Assembly (NCBI GenBank): GCA_963769255.1
Contig: CAVYKV010000003.1
Span: forward strand, 186,001 to 250,000
DNA: 64,000 nt
Origin: JAKACA01 sp963769255
GTDB lineage: Bacteria > Actinomycetota > Acidimicrobiia > Acidimicrobiales > Bog-793
Direction: 5' to 3'
The notes beneath the pieces are model-generated. The model was not told the DNA's origin and did not search any database. It saw only the letters and a program-made list of their open reading frames with translations. Below are positions 35,119 through 43,551 of the stretch, one piece after another. The position numbers and the translations under genes were made by a program. Positions within the stretch are counted from its first letter, which is position 1. Every line of letters starts with the position of its first letter.

Positions 35119-35650
35119 GTGACCTTCTCGGCTGGCTACGCCGGCAGTGCGACGAGTTCGTCTTCCTTGCCGGCCGGCGTCTATGTCGGGCAAGGCGACC
35201 ACAGCTGGCCGCTTGTCGCCCACGACGCCGCGGAGCTGACATCCAAGCTCGATGACACTGGCCACCTGGTGTCGCTCCCGAAGGAGTCGGCAGCGCTCGC
35301 GAACGTGATCGAGGTCGCCCTCGTGGACTTCCTGCTCGATCGGTTGAACGAGGTGAGTGGGGCCATCGGCCGGCGCGGCGAGGAGCGGAGCTATCCGGAC
35401 CTAGAGATCGGCGGCGAGCCGTTCGGGGGCGGCTTTCACGCCGTGGACATCAAGATGGCCCGGCTCAACAAGAGCGGCAAGCAGACCCAGTCGCGCTGCA
35501 CCCCCTCTACACGGGCAACACGTACTTCAAGTGGCCGACGATCCGCTGGCCCGGCATGTTCCGCCCCTTCGACGACTACGTCACGCACCTCGACATCATC
35601 GGCATCTACCACCTTGACGTCGCCTATCGTCGCCGAGTCCGCGAACTGGC
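35119..35650 (+). pseudogene. EcoRV-like type II restriction endonuclease, frame-shifted and truncated
   Basis: The plus strand encodes KESAALANVIEVALVDFLLD, then SYPDLEIGGEPFGG and FHAVDIKMARLN, a PD...D-x-K nuclease core like that of EcoRV. A one-base shift in a C-run near 35508 moves the rest to another frame: LYTGNTYFKWPTIRWPG, FRPFDDYVTHLDIIGIYHL, matching the order of conserved blocks in EcoRV-type enzymes. The gene is cut at about 35645, where a recombinase fragment begins, so it cannot be functional. No cognate methyltransferase is adjacent. Confidence 0.65.
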
Positions 35651-35652
35651 CG

Positions 35653-35838
35653 CGAGCCCCCGCCCGCAGACGCCGCAGAAGAGGGTGCCCTTCAGGTAGT
35701 GGTTGTGTCGGCGCTCCCGCGTCCCACAGGCGGCGCGGGCGGCGAGGAGGTCCTGCACGCGGTTAAAGGTGGCGGTGTCGACGAGCGGCTCGTGCAGACC
35801 CGGGTACTCCACCCCGTCCCAACAGACGATCCCGGCGT
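35653..35838 (-). pseudogene. Fragment of a fourth module-type serine recombinase
   Basis: About 185 bp resembling 19995-20179 (recombinase 2) with many scattered differences, roughly nine bases in ten matching by eye. It encodes AGIVCWDGVEYPGLHEPLVD and the start of the zinc ribbon LFCGVCGRGL. Both ends are abrupt. It shows that a diverged copy of the module was once here. Confidence 0.85.
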
Positions 35839-35901
35839 TGCACGGAGCGCGCCAAGGTATAGCCTCGGCTTGTTTAGCCGCCGTGATAGAGGAAGGCAGC
35901 G

Positions 35902-37302
35902 ATGGCGCACCACGGGACACTCCGCGTGGCTGGACGATGGTCAAGTTGGTTCCGCCGAAGAAGACCCGGACGGGCCATCCTGTTCTGTGCTGCGTTGATG
36001 CTCGCTGGCTGCGGGTCTCGAATAGCTTCCTCCACCAGTACTGGTTCGACAGGAACTACTGGGAGTGCAGGAAGTACAGGCAGCAGTACCAACACAACTG
36101 AGCCCGGACCCACCTTGCCAACTCCTCCCTACCCGAACCCGTGGTTGGCCTATCTCACCGATGTCAACCCCGGAACCGGGATGTCGTTCGCGAATGACTC
36201 AGATGGCTGGCGGCTCAACGGTCAGGACGCCGCTCCCCACCTCGATAACAATCTTGCCGCTGGCCCTTCCGGTACGTCCTTTGCGTGGCCGGGGGACTCC
36301 GTCAGCTCGTCCTCCGATGGCGGGAAGACCTGGAACTCGATCTTCAGCGATAGTTCAGGAATCTGGGGTTTCGATCTGCTTTCTTCGACAGACGGTTGGG
36401 TGGTCGGCGTCACTCAACTCTCTGGTACGACAGACGGCGGCGGCACTTGGCAGGAGCTCCATGAACCTTCCTCTGGTCACCTTGTCCGGGTTGATTTCCA
36501 AACTCCAGATACCGGCTTCGGGCTCACGGTGTCTGGGGGGCTCGTCACAACTACGGACGGCGGCACAACCTGGTCGAATGTCGCGATCGGGGCACCCGCA
36601 AACGCTCTTTGCTTCGTCGATTCGACGACCGGATACGTTGCTGACTTCACGGGTGACGTCTATGCCACCACGGACAGCGGCAAGACCTGGAACGAGGCGT
36701 TCCAGTCAGGCGTTCAGTCCCAGCAAGGACCGACGTGGGGCGCTCTCGCCTGCAGCGCGGATGGCGCCATCGAAGGGTACGAGTCCTTGGACGGTCAGGC
36801 GCAGTTCGGACCGCCACCGTACGTCGTAGCTAAGGGAAGCTCAGGCGCAGGTTCGTGGAACGTCGTCGCTGACAACCAGACTGCTGGCGCCCCGCCCGTC
36901 GCTGGTCTGAGTGCTGTCGCAGCCAACGGGAGTGGAGTGTTCCTTGTGGTTGGGTTTCCATCATCTGGCGTCGCTCTTCAGGCAGCCCAGTTGACCTCGT
37001 CCAACACATTCACTGACAGCACAATGCCTCCGGTAGATACCGGCGGGACCTCGGTCGGAAACGATTACACGGCGCCCGGCTACTTGAACCTCCTTGGTAT
37101 CAGCATGGTTGGGCAGTCGGGCTGGATGTATTTCAGCGACTCAGCGGTTGGGACCGCTGACAATCCAATGTTTGAGGACGTCGAGCTGACCACGACCGAC
37201 AGCGGAAGCTCGTGGACGGTAGCGCATAAGTCAACGCCGGCGAGCGGGTCACCAACAACTACGGTAGCGACCTCTGAAACGCGCACCTCAGGAGGGACGT
37301 GA
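35902..37302 (+). CDS. Lipoprotein with Asp-box (BNR-like) beta-propeller
   Basis: A 466-residue protein. A signal peptide with lipobox (ILFCAALMLAGC, Cys at about residue 37) is followed by a Ser/Thr/Gly-rich linker and a propeller carrying Asp-box motifs (SSDGGKTWNS, TTDGGTTWSN, TTDSGKTWNE, TTDSGSSWT). Such propellers bind surface glycans or proteins; enzyme residues of sialidases are not apparent. Two bases after its stop the next secreted-protein gene begins, so the two form an operon. Composition is more AT-rich than the modules. Confidence 0.78.
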   Translation: MAHHGTLRVAGRWSSWFRRRRPGRAILFCAALMLAGCGSRIASSTSTGSTGTTGSAGSTGSSTNTTEPGPTLPTPPYPNPWLAYLTDVNPGTGMSFANDSDGWRLNGQDAAPHLDNNLAAGPSGTSFAWPGDSVSSSSDGGKTWNSIFSDSSGIWGFDLLSSTDGWVVGVTQLSGTTDGGGTWQELHEPSSGHLVRVDFQTPDTGFGLTVSGGLVTTTDGGTTWSNVAIGAPANALCFVDSTTGYVADFTGDVYATTDSGKTWNEAFQSGVQSQQGPTWGALACSADGAIEGYESLDGQAQFGPPPYVVAKGSSGAGSWNVVADNQTAGAPPVAGLSAVAANGSGVFLVVGFPSSGVALQAAQLTSSNTFTDSTMPPVDTGGTSVGNDYTAPGYLNLLGISMVGQSGWMYFSDSAVGTADNPMFEDVELTTTDSGSSWTVAHKSTPASGSPTTTVATSETRTSGGT

Positions 37303-37303
37303 G

Positions 37304-38344
37304 ATGTCAAACCCTCGCACTTGCACGCGTCATCTCGCTCGAGTCGCTAAGTACGCCATCTGTGCTGTCTTGATCGCGGGTACCTTCATATTCGTGTCCG
37401 CCGCCGCTGCCGCCGCCCATACCTGTGGCTCGAATTGGTGTTCCGGCACGGATGGCCTCTCCGGTACCGTCGAACAGAAGAACATTCAAGGTAACAATCC
37501 CCAGATATACGTCGGGGAGACCTATATCTACTACATCGATATGGGCGGGTCTGGTGGTACATGTGAAACCAGCTTCCCAGACGGGTCCTGCTTCGATGAA
37601 ACAGCCGCAGGCGACGCTGACGCGCGTTATAGGCTCGGCCAAGGAATCGGTGTTCAATTCTACTCCTTCGATGGCGGGGCCGCCTCTACCTATGAGAGCG
37701 AGTGGAGATCGCCTTACTGCTTCGGGTGGACGCAGGCTTACGATACGCTATATAATATCTATGACAGCTCGACCTTCTGGTATTATTACCAGACCGAGGC
37801 TCTTGTAATGTTCATGGACATTGAGCAGAATAATGCCTTCGGTTGGTCCAATATGACTCAGTCGGGAAACCGCTCGGTGTTTGACGGGTTTACTGATCAA
37901 ATTGCGGGTCGTTCATCGAAGGACTCCCGGTGTACGTACCAGTTCATCGGCCAGTCGTACCAGTACGGAGCCTACTCGAGCCCTGATCAGTGGCTGTACT
38001 CCTTCGGCTCATCGTCTAATCCAAACAGCCAAGTCGATAATACCCTGATCTTTACGAGCCAAGTCTGTTGTTCCAATACGTGGCCGGGAGGTAGCTTTGC
38101 GAATGCCGACTTCTTCGGCAGCTCAGACTACAATGTCGGTTACCAGTTTGACGAGGGCCCACAGACTGTCGATGGTCACCATTACAATGGTGACTACGAC
38201 GAGTTTTTCGAACCGATCTATTTACCTGTGTTGTACTTGCATAGCGGGGTCCACCACCTGAGCAGAGCTCGCGCGTATCGTTGTGGATCTCACCTCGTAC
38301 CCCTCCCGCCGGCTCAGAGCCCAACTCCTACAAGGAGTTGGTGA
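37304..38344 (+). CDS. Secreted protein, glycosidase-like barrel suspected, 3' end altered by IS66
   Basis: The frame gives 346 residues with a signal peptide (YAICAVLIAGTFIFVSAAAAAA). The mature protein is rich in Tyr, Ser and Gly, with VMFMDIEQNNAFGWSN and FDGFTDQIAG, reminiscent of the DIE-containing strand of GH25-like or DUF1906 barrels; this is a weak match. The last 20 to 35 codons are read from the IS66 end, so the native C-terminus is lost. AT-rich codons (tataatatct) contrast with the surroundings. Confidence 0.6.
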   Translation: MSNPRTCTRHLARVAKYAICAVLIAGTFIFVSAAAAAAHTCGSNWCSGTDGLSGTVEQKNIQGNNPQIYVGETYIYYIDMGGSGGTCETSFPDGSCFDETAAGDADARYRLGQGIGVQFYSFDGGAASTYESEWRSPYCFGWTQAYDTLYNIYDSSTFWYYYQTEALVMFMDIEQNNAFGWSNMTQSGNRSVFDGFTDQIAGRSSKDSRCTYQFIGQSYQYGAYSSPDQWLYSFGSSSNPNSQVDNTLIFTSQVCCSNTWPGGSFANADFFGSSDYNVGYQFDEGPQTVDGHHYNGDYDEFFEPIYLPVLYLHSGVHHLSRARAYRCGSHLVPLPPAQSPTPTRSW

Positions 38345-39741
38345 GCAAGATCGCCAGTCTGCGGAAGATGCTCGAGCGCAACACCGCCGAGGTCGCAAAG
38401 CTGAGCGAGCGCCTCAGCCAGCGCGATGCCCGCATCGCCGAGCTGGAGCGGCTTCTGTCCGGACTCCCGCCGTTCGGGCAAGCGCCAGGCGGCTCCGTTC
38501 TCCAAGGGCGACCCGAAGGAGGAGCCGGCACGTCCCGGACGACGGAGCGGTGACGCTCATGGTCGCCACGGTCATCGCATGGCTCCCGCCGGCCCCCCCG
38601 ACCGGACGATCGACGTGCCGCTGCCGGCATGCTGCCCTGACTGCGGAGGGGAGGTCGAGCACGAGCGGACTGCCGAGCAGTTCCAGGTCGAGCTTCCCGA
38701 GATGCGCCCGGTCACCACGAAGTTCGCCGTCGGCGTCGGCCGCTGCCGCAACTGCGGCAGGAGAGTGCAGGGCCGCCATGGCGAGCAGACCTCGGACGCC
38801 CTCGGCGCTGCCTGCTCCCAGGTGGGTCCGACGGCGAAGGCATGGGCGGCCTGGCTGCACTACGGCCTCGGGCTGAGCTTTGTGAAGTCGACCAGCCTGC
38901 TCGCCCGCCTCGGGGTCAAGGTCTCAGCCGGGGCACTCTGCCAAGCGGCCCAGTCGTCCTCGACCGACCTCTTCGCGGTGCAGGCCTCGATCGTCAAAGC
39001 CGTGAATGACTCGGCCATGATCGTTCCCGACGAGACGGGCTGGCGCGTCGGCGGCGAGGGTGCCTGGCTCTGGGTGGCAGCGACCCATAACGCCACTGCC
39101 TACTGGGTCGCCGACGGCCGCGGCTTCGATCAAGCCTGCGAGGTGATCTCGCCGGAGTTCTCCGGCGTCATGGTGCGAGACGGCTGGGCTCCTTACCGCC
39201 GCTTCGGCAACGCCACGCACCAAACGTGTTTGGCCCACCTCTGTCGTCGAAGCGACGAGCTCATCGCCGACCTGCCCGTCTCGGGGCGGGACACGCCCCG
39301 CAAGGTGCGGGAGATCCTGACCGAGGCGCTCATCGCCCGCGAGCTCGAAGATGGCGAGCGGGCGACGGTGATCGCCGACCTCGCCGAGCGGGTCGAGATG
39401 CTCGCCGACGACGCTCATCCCCACAACGAGAACCGCAAGCTCGTGGCGCACCTGTACGCCGAGCGAGAAGCTTTGTTCAGCTTCCTCACCCACCCTGGCA
39501 CCGACGCCACCAACTGGCGGGCAGAGCAAGCCGTCAGGCCAGCGGTCGTCAACCGAAAGGTCTGGGGCGGCAACCGCACCTGGCGTGGAGCTGTGACGCA
39601 GGGCCGCATGATGAGCGTGCTGCGGACGGCGTCTCAGCAGGGAGTCGACGCCATCGACTTCTTGAGCCGACTCGCTCGTGCACCCACGCCGGCAGAGGTT
39701 CCTTCGCTTTTCATCTGAATCGCCGGCTGTTCGGATCCACA
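38282..39741 (+). mobile_element. IS66-type insertion sequence
   Basis: A 1.46-kb element bounded by a possible 8-bp inverted repeat, TGTGGATC at 38282-38289 and GATCCACA at 39734-39741, around a single IS66-type transposase gene (ISBst12-like, without accessory ORFs). No flanking target duplication is obvious, so the boundaries are tentative. Confidence 0.6.
38341..39718 (+). pseudogene. IS66-family transposase with one frame break
   Basis: A GTG start with AAGGAG upstream opens a leucine-zipper-like N-terminus (VSKIASLRKMLERNTAEVAK). A one-base shift near 38475 moves to the frame that holds the zinc-binding pairs CCPDCGGEVEH and CRNCGRRVQG and the DDE transposase core (VPDETGWRV, MVRDGWAPYRRF, NWRAEQAVRP). 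Apart from the shift it is complete. Inactive unless the shift is a sequence error or is bypassed. Confidence 0.85.
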
Positions 39742-39949
39742 TTCACTGAACTACGGGACGTCGCGCCTCGCTATCCAAGTACCCTGCGGGCAGCTACACC
39801 CTGGAGGGAGCGCTCACGGAACCTCGCCTCCCAGCCGCCAGGTGTCCCCAGCCCCAGGTCGAGGCGAAAGCGAAGGCCACCACGGCGGCGAACATCAACT
39901 GCGTGTTCTATGGGTCCGCCTAGGTGTTCGTCGACGTACAGTCTCCAGC

Positions 39950-40354
39950 GTGAGCACCGCCCCGAGCCTGGACCCAGACGAGCTACGCGTTGAACTAATC
40001 GGTGCGCGAGAAGTGTGCTCCGGCCGCAATGTCACCATGCACCTCCGCGTCCACAACCTGAGCGCCACCGACATCGTCGTGCTCACTAACGGCAACCTCA
40101 CGGCCCAAGTCCTCGACGCAGCCACTGGTGAGCGCGTGGGCGGCTACTCCGGAGCACAGAGGTTGCCCCTGGTGCGGTTCACGGTTCCTGCTGGCAGTTC
40201 AACGGTGATTCCGGTCCTCGTCGGCACCGCTAGCAGATCACCTGAGCTGGGTTACTCGGTCCCACCTGGTGAGTGGGCGATCGCCGCCGAGATGAAGCTC
40301 GATGATGGCAGGACGGTCCGCACACCGCCGATGGGCATCACGGTGACGGCGTGA
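39950..40354 (+). CDS. Hypothetical protein with an immunoglobulin-like fold
   Basis: A 134-residue protein with no signal peptide. The alternating strand pattern (VTMHLRVHNLSATDIVVLTNGNLTAQVLD ... FTVPAGSSTVIPVLVGT) resembles small Ig-like or BsuPI-like domains. GTG start. No partner is evident. Confidence 0.5.
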   Translation: MSTAPSLDPDELRVELIGAREVCSGRNVTMHLRVHNLSATDIVVLTNGNLTAQVLDAATGERVGGYSGAQRLPLVRFTVPAGSSTVIPVLVGTASRSPELGYSVPPGEWAIAAEMKLDDGRTVRTPPMGITVTA

Positions 40355-40876
40355 GAGCAGCTCAACTTCCGCCGCGGAGGCGGTCGAAGAACCTGTTGTC
40401 AATCCGGGCAGCTCGCCCCGTTGCAGATGTCACCTATGGCTGGCGACCCCCAACCCTGGTGCTGGCCGATGCGCGCCGGCAACACGGCGTTGATGACACC
40501 GGTTGGGTCGCACCACGGGCTGCGGAGCTCTCCGTCGACAGTGGAGACCAGCTGTCCATCCAGGCGACCATCAACGCCGGGCGAATCGACAGAGCCGGCG
40601 GCACGGGTCAGACAACTCGCCCGACCCGATCCATCTCAAAATCACGCACACCAACAAGAGCGACGACCGTCGTCACGCTCCAAAGGTGGCGACACGGGTT
40701 TGAATCTCGTTTAGGCGCTGCCAGAAGAGTGGCACTTCGGAAATGAGCGGGTCCCACGACCGTGATGCGCAGCACGCCAGGTCAGGTGGACAGGAACGCG
40801 TCCGGCCGATCCGGTGTCCGATGACACCCGGCCGTCAGCGTATGAAGTGGCTAGGCCCGGCCCGTAGCCTTGGCGG
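40355..40876. other. No intact gene; possible decayed coding remnant
   Basis: Frames here switch without a clear start. One stretch reads ELSVDSGDQLSIQATINAGR and another frame then reads PDPIHLKITHTNKSDD, which could be one broken beta-rich protein. I cannot assign it. Confidence 0.35.
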
Positions 40877-41140
40877 ATGGCCGACTCATTCGACCCGACC
40901 AAGATGGTCGCAGGATTCGTAGCAGACTTGCCGACCGGTGTCCGTGAGTGGCCCGGACACCTGCAAGGACGCGGCCTCGAGTTCTTCGGCGTCGTGCTCA
41001 CGCCGCCGCTCGGTGACCTCGTTGGCTCCGACGCCGAAGATGTCGTCAAGCTCTTCGGCGACATCCAGGTGGAAGACATCATGAGACACCACACGGACGG
41101 TCGACCCCTGGCCACCGTGCCCTGCACACAGTTCTCGTGA
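40877..41140 (+). CDS. Small hypothetical protein
   Basis: An 87-residue frame with an ATG start (MADSFDPTKMVAGFVADLP) and coding-like composition. It has no recognised family, signal peptide or membrane helix. Its neighbours give no clue. Confidence 0.4.
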   Translation: MADSFDPTKMVAGFVADLPTGVREWPGHLQGRGLEFFGVVLTPPLGDLVGSDAEDVVKLFGDIQVEDIMRHHTDGRPLATVPCTQFS

Positions 41141-41403
41141 CGACGAGGCCCATGCGCTCGACCCAGATGTCGACGGATGGCGATGTCCCTACGAGGGCGG
41201 CACCTGGAATTACGGGCACTTCGGCGCTGTCGGCTGATACGCAGCGCTCCGTGGCGGCGAAGTCCGAGGCCTGAGCTCGAACGTCACTCCCACAGGCGTA
41301 CTGGGGCAACGGCGGTTCGCGGGTGGGCGACGCACTGCGCGGATCGCCCTGTTGCGCCGTGGACTTCCGCGGCTTGGGGGTTCAGTGTACTTCGCTTCTG
41401 GCC

Positions 41404-41448
41404 CATACTTCACTCTGGCAGTGAAGTATGACATACTCATGAAGTATG
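41404..41448. promoter_or_regulatory. Two tandem palindromes at the start of the abiE operon
   Basis: IR1: CATACTTCAC-TCTGGCA-GTGAAGTATG (41404-41430), a perfect 10-bp dyad. IR2: CATACT-CATGA-AGTATG (41432-41448), a perfect 6-bp dyad that includes the AbiEi start codon. Characterised AbiEi antitoxins repress their operon by binding two inverted repeats; the same layout here is strong circumstantial support. Confidence 0.8.
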
Positions 41449-42498
41449 GCGACGAGACCCGTCCCCCGCCAAAGGGTCCAGCGGGCTCTGGCGGCCGTGC
41501 TGCCGTCAGGGCTCCGCGTCACGGTAACGCCTCCTCCTGAGTTTAAGGAAGGGATGTTCGAGGTTACGGTCAAGGCAGGACCCGTGCTCCATCGGTTCCT
41601 CGCGGGATGGGCTGGAGGCGGCTGGCCAGCCGACGTGGACCACCTCCTCGCCGTAGCTCCCGAGGTCGACGTTGTGGTCGCCAGGCGAATCTCCGAGGGT
41701 GCTCGGGCGAAGCTCGCGCATCGTCGGATCGGCTGGGTCGATGAGACCGGCCAATCCCACATCAGCCTACGCTCAGGCCTAGTAGTCGTGCGCGAGGTTG
41801 CGTCGGAGGAGCCAGCGGCGGCTCCAGGTGCCCGTTGGAACCCGAGCATGCTGACTGCGGCGGAAGCGATCTTCGCCGGGGTGCCTCCGACGGTGGAGGC
41901 GGTCGAGGCTGCAACTGGCTTGTCCAGGGGAGCATCAGCCAACGCACTGGCGCGGTTCGAGAACCGAGGACACCTCGGCCGACCTGGTCCCAAGCGGGGA
42001 CACGGGTCTGCCCGTCAGATCCTCGACTTGGAGGGGTTCATCGACGATTACGTCATCGCTGCTTGCGAGTTTCGCAACAAGCAGCGTGTGCGCCGCCTCC
42101 ACCGCCTTATGACCGACCCGCTGCAGGTTCTCGAGGGCGAGATGGGTCCGAGCTTGCGGTCGTTCGGAGTGAAGTGGGCGCTCACCGGAGCCGGAGCGTC
42201 GATGTTGCTCGCCCCGTACCTGACGGAGCTCACGGTGCTCGAGCTGTACGTCGACCCAGACCACTTCGAGGTTCCCGATCTGCCCCGGTACCTCGACAGC
42301 CGGGAGGTCTCGAAAGGTCATGTGATCGAGGTCCGCGCCCTGCCCACATCGATGAGCGACCACGGCCCTGATGTGAACGGCGTGCAGGTCGCTCTGCCCG
42401 CGCGGGTCTACGCGGATCTCAATGCTGCGGGAGGTCGGCTTGCCGAGGCCGCCCACCATCTCAGGGAGGTGCGGGGTGTCGGGCCCGGAGCGAAGTAG
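41446..42498 (+). CDS. abiEi: AbiEi-family antitoxin/repressor (type IV toxin-antitoxin)
   Basis: A 350-residue protein placed before an AbiEii-type nucleotidyltransferase. The central part has a winged-helix-like region (MLTAAEAIFAGVPPTVEAVEAATGLSRGASANALARFENRGHL). The C-terminal region is the longer alpha/beta domain seen in AbiEi relatives. Known AbiEi proteins neutralise the toxin without direct binding and repress transcription. The start codon lies within a palindrome. Its end overlaps the toxin start by 23 nt. Confidence 0.75.
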   Translation: MATRPVPRQRVQRALAAVLPSGLRVTVTPPPEFKEGMFEVTVKAGPVLHRFLAGWAGGGWPADVDHLLAVAPEVDVVVARRISEGARAKLAHRRIGWVDETGQSHISLRSGLVVVREVASEEPAAAPGARWNPSMLTAAEAIFAGVPPTVEAVEAATGLSRGASANALARFENRGHLGRPGPKRGHGSARQILDLEGFIDDYVIAACEFRNKQRVRRLHRLMTDPLQVLEGEMGPSLRSFGVKWALTGAGASMLLAPYLTELTVLELYVDPDHFEVPDLPRYLDSREVSKGHVIEVRALPTSMSDHGPDVNGVQVALPARVYADLNAAGGRLAEAAHHLREVRGVGPGAK

Positions 42499-43309
42499 AG
42501 CAGCGCGAGAGCTCGCCGAACGGGCGCTCGTCCGCCTCGTTCGGGAGTATGGCGACACGCCTGAGTTCGTCCTACTGGGCGGGCTCGTCCCCGATCTGCT
42601 CTGCGGCGGGTCAGCGCGTCGGCACATCGGAACGACTGATGTCGATGTCCAGGTCGACCTCGAGATTCAGGGGGGATCGGTCAACGGAGCGCGTCTCGAG
42701 GCAGCGCTCCGCAGGGCAGGCCTTACGCCCGATACCCGGCGGGTCTGGAGGTGGAGGGAGGAATCCGCGCCCGGGATGGTCGTGAAGATCGAATTCCTCG
42801 CCGATCAGGACGACATCCCTAACGAGACGACGGTGTCATTCGATCAGTGCGAGTCGCTTGGGGCAGTCAACCTCCGAGGCACCGGTTACGCGGCCCGTGA
42901 CTACGAACTGCGCACGATCACGGCCGAACTCGACGGTGATCTGGTGTCAGTAGAGCTTCGCGTGGCGACACTGCCGGCGTACCTGCTCGCCAAGGCTCAT
43001 GCAGCCCGTGGACGAGGGTTGGAGAAGGACTGGTACGACCTCGCCTACGTCCTGCTCCACAACGATGAGGGCGGTCCGGCCACTGCCGCTGCTCGTGTTC
43101 GCGATCGCTTCTCCAGCATGCTCGTCGGGGCGACCGAGACGGCCCTCTCCGAGCTGGCGGTCAACTTTGCCGACGCGGATGCGCAAGGAAGTGTGGCATA
43201 CGCGACGACGATGCTCGCCATGCACCCGGACCTTGACTTCAACGTCCTCGCCAATGATGCGGTCGCAGCGGTAGCGGAATTCGACAAAGGCTTGAAGACC
43301 GGATCGTGA
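42476..43309 (+). CDS. abiEii: AbiEii-family nucleotidyltransferase toxin
   Basis: A 277-residue nucleotidyltransferase with VLLGGLVPDLLCGG, a glycine motif, and TTDVDVQVDLE carrying the paired aspartates. A later KAHAARGRGLEKDWYDLAYVL matches the conserved K...D region of the AbiEii/AbiGii family. Such toxins transfer nucleotides to tRNA acceptor ends and stop growth. The GTG start has a GGGAGG Shine-Dalgarno inside the antitoxin gene. Confidence 0.82.
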   Translation: MSGPERSRAARELAERALVRLVREYGDTPEFVLLGGLVPDLLCGGSARRHIGTTDVDVQVDLEIQGGSVNGARLEAALRRAGLTPDTRRVWRWREESAPGMVVKIEFLADQDDIPNETTVSFDQCESLGAVNLRGTGYAARDYELRTITAELDGDLVSVELRVATLPAYLLAKAHAARGRGLEKDWYDLAYVLLHNDEGGPATAAARVRDRFSSMLVGATETALSELAVNFADADAQGSVAYATTMLAMHPDLDFNVLANDAVAAVAEFDKGLKTGS

Positions 43310-43345
43310 GGACCCTTCCGGCTTCGCCCGATCGATGGCGCTATC

Positions 43346-43470
43346 TTGGCAATCGCAATTGGCAATCAAGGCGGGAGAACCGGGAAGACCGCAACGGATC
43401 GCCAAGACGAGAAGCCCAGCTCGGGGGCATGGAGACTGACGGCAACGACCGCCTGGATGACTCCGGTGGG
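43346..43470 (+). pseudogene. ParA-type ATPase N-terminal remnant next to attR
   Basis: A TTG-started frame reads MAIAIGNQGGRTGKTAT, close to the deviant Walker A opening IAIGNQKGGTGKT of ParA proteins but with the signature lysine lost. The similarity ends within 20 codons and the frame runs into the right attachment repeat. Probably a partition gene of the element, cut by recombination. Confidence 0.45.
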
Positions 43471-43471
43471 T

Positions 43472-43514
43472 TTTGCAAGCCGGGTGTCGCCGGTTCGAGT
43501 CCGGTCAGCTCCAC
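43472..43514 (+). repeat. Right attachment-site repeat (43 bp) of the tRNA-Ala island
   Basis: Exact copy of 11657-11699, the 3' half of tRNA-Ala(TGC) from the anticodon loop onward, without a 5' half and therefore not a gene. It marks the right edge of the island. Confidence 0.93.
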
Positions 43515-43520
43515 GGCGCC

Positions 43521-43540
43521 ACATGTGACTACATGTGCTA
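43521..43540. promoter_or_regulatory. Two in-phase ACATGTG repeats before the second VapBC operon
   Basis: ACATGTG occurs twice, 10 bp apart, 12 to 31 bp before the antitoxin start. Each contains the palindrome ACATGT. The position fits autoregulation by the antitoxin. The site begins only 6 bp after the attachment repeat. Confidence 0.5.
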
Positions 43541-43551
43541 CGCTTCCGCTC

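Larger units (their letters stand above)
30911..35308. repeat. Module copy B: 4,398-bp direct repeat of 19390-23787
   Basis: The second copy of the Replic_Relax / linker / Replic_Relax / recombinase module, same orientation. It begins at the 3' end of an orphan tRNA half, which suggests that B keeps the original left junction. At the right it continues into the middle of the restriction-type gene that is cut in copy A. Confidence 0.93.

Noticed and set aside
38052..38324. 90-residue minus-strand frame opposite the secreted gene and IS66 end
   Set aside because: Spans the junction of two unrelated segments and lacks coding character.
40351..40746. 131-residue frame
   Set aside because: Composition is Arg/Thr-rich, other frames look more coding in parts, and there is no Shine-Dalgarno or family match.
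43472..43514. Possible second tRNA-Ala gene
   Set aside because: It has no acceptor 5' strand, D arm or 5' anticodon stem; it is only the 3' half and is explained as an attachment scar.
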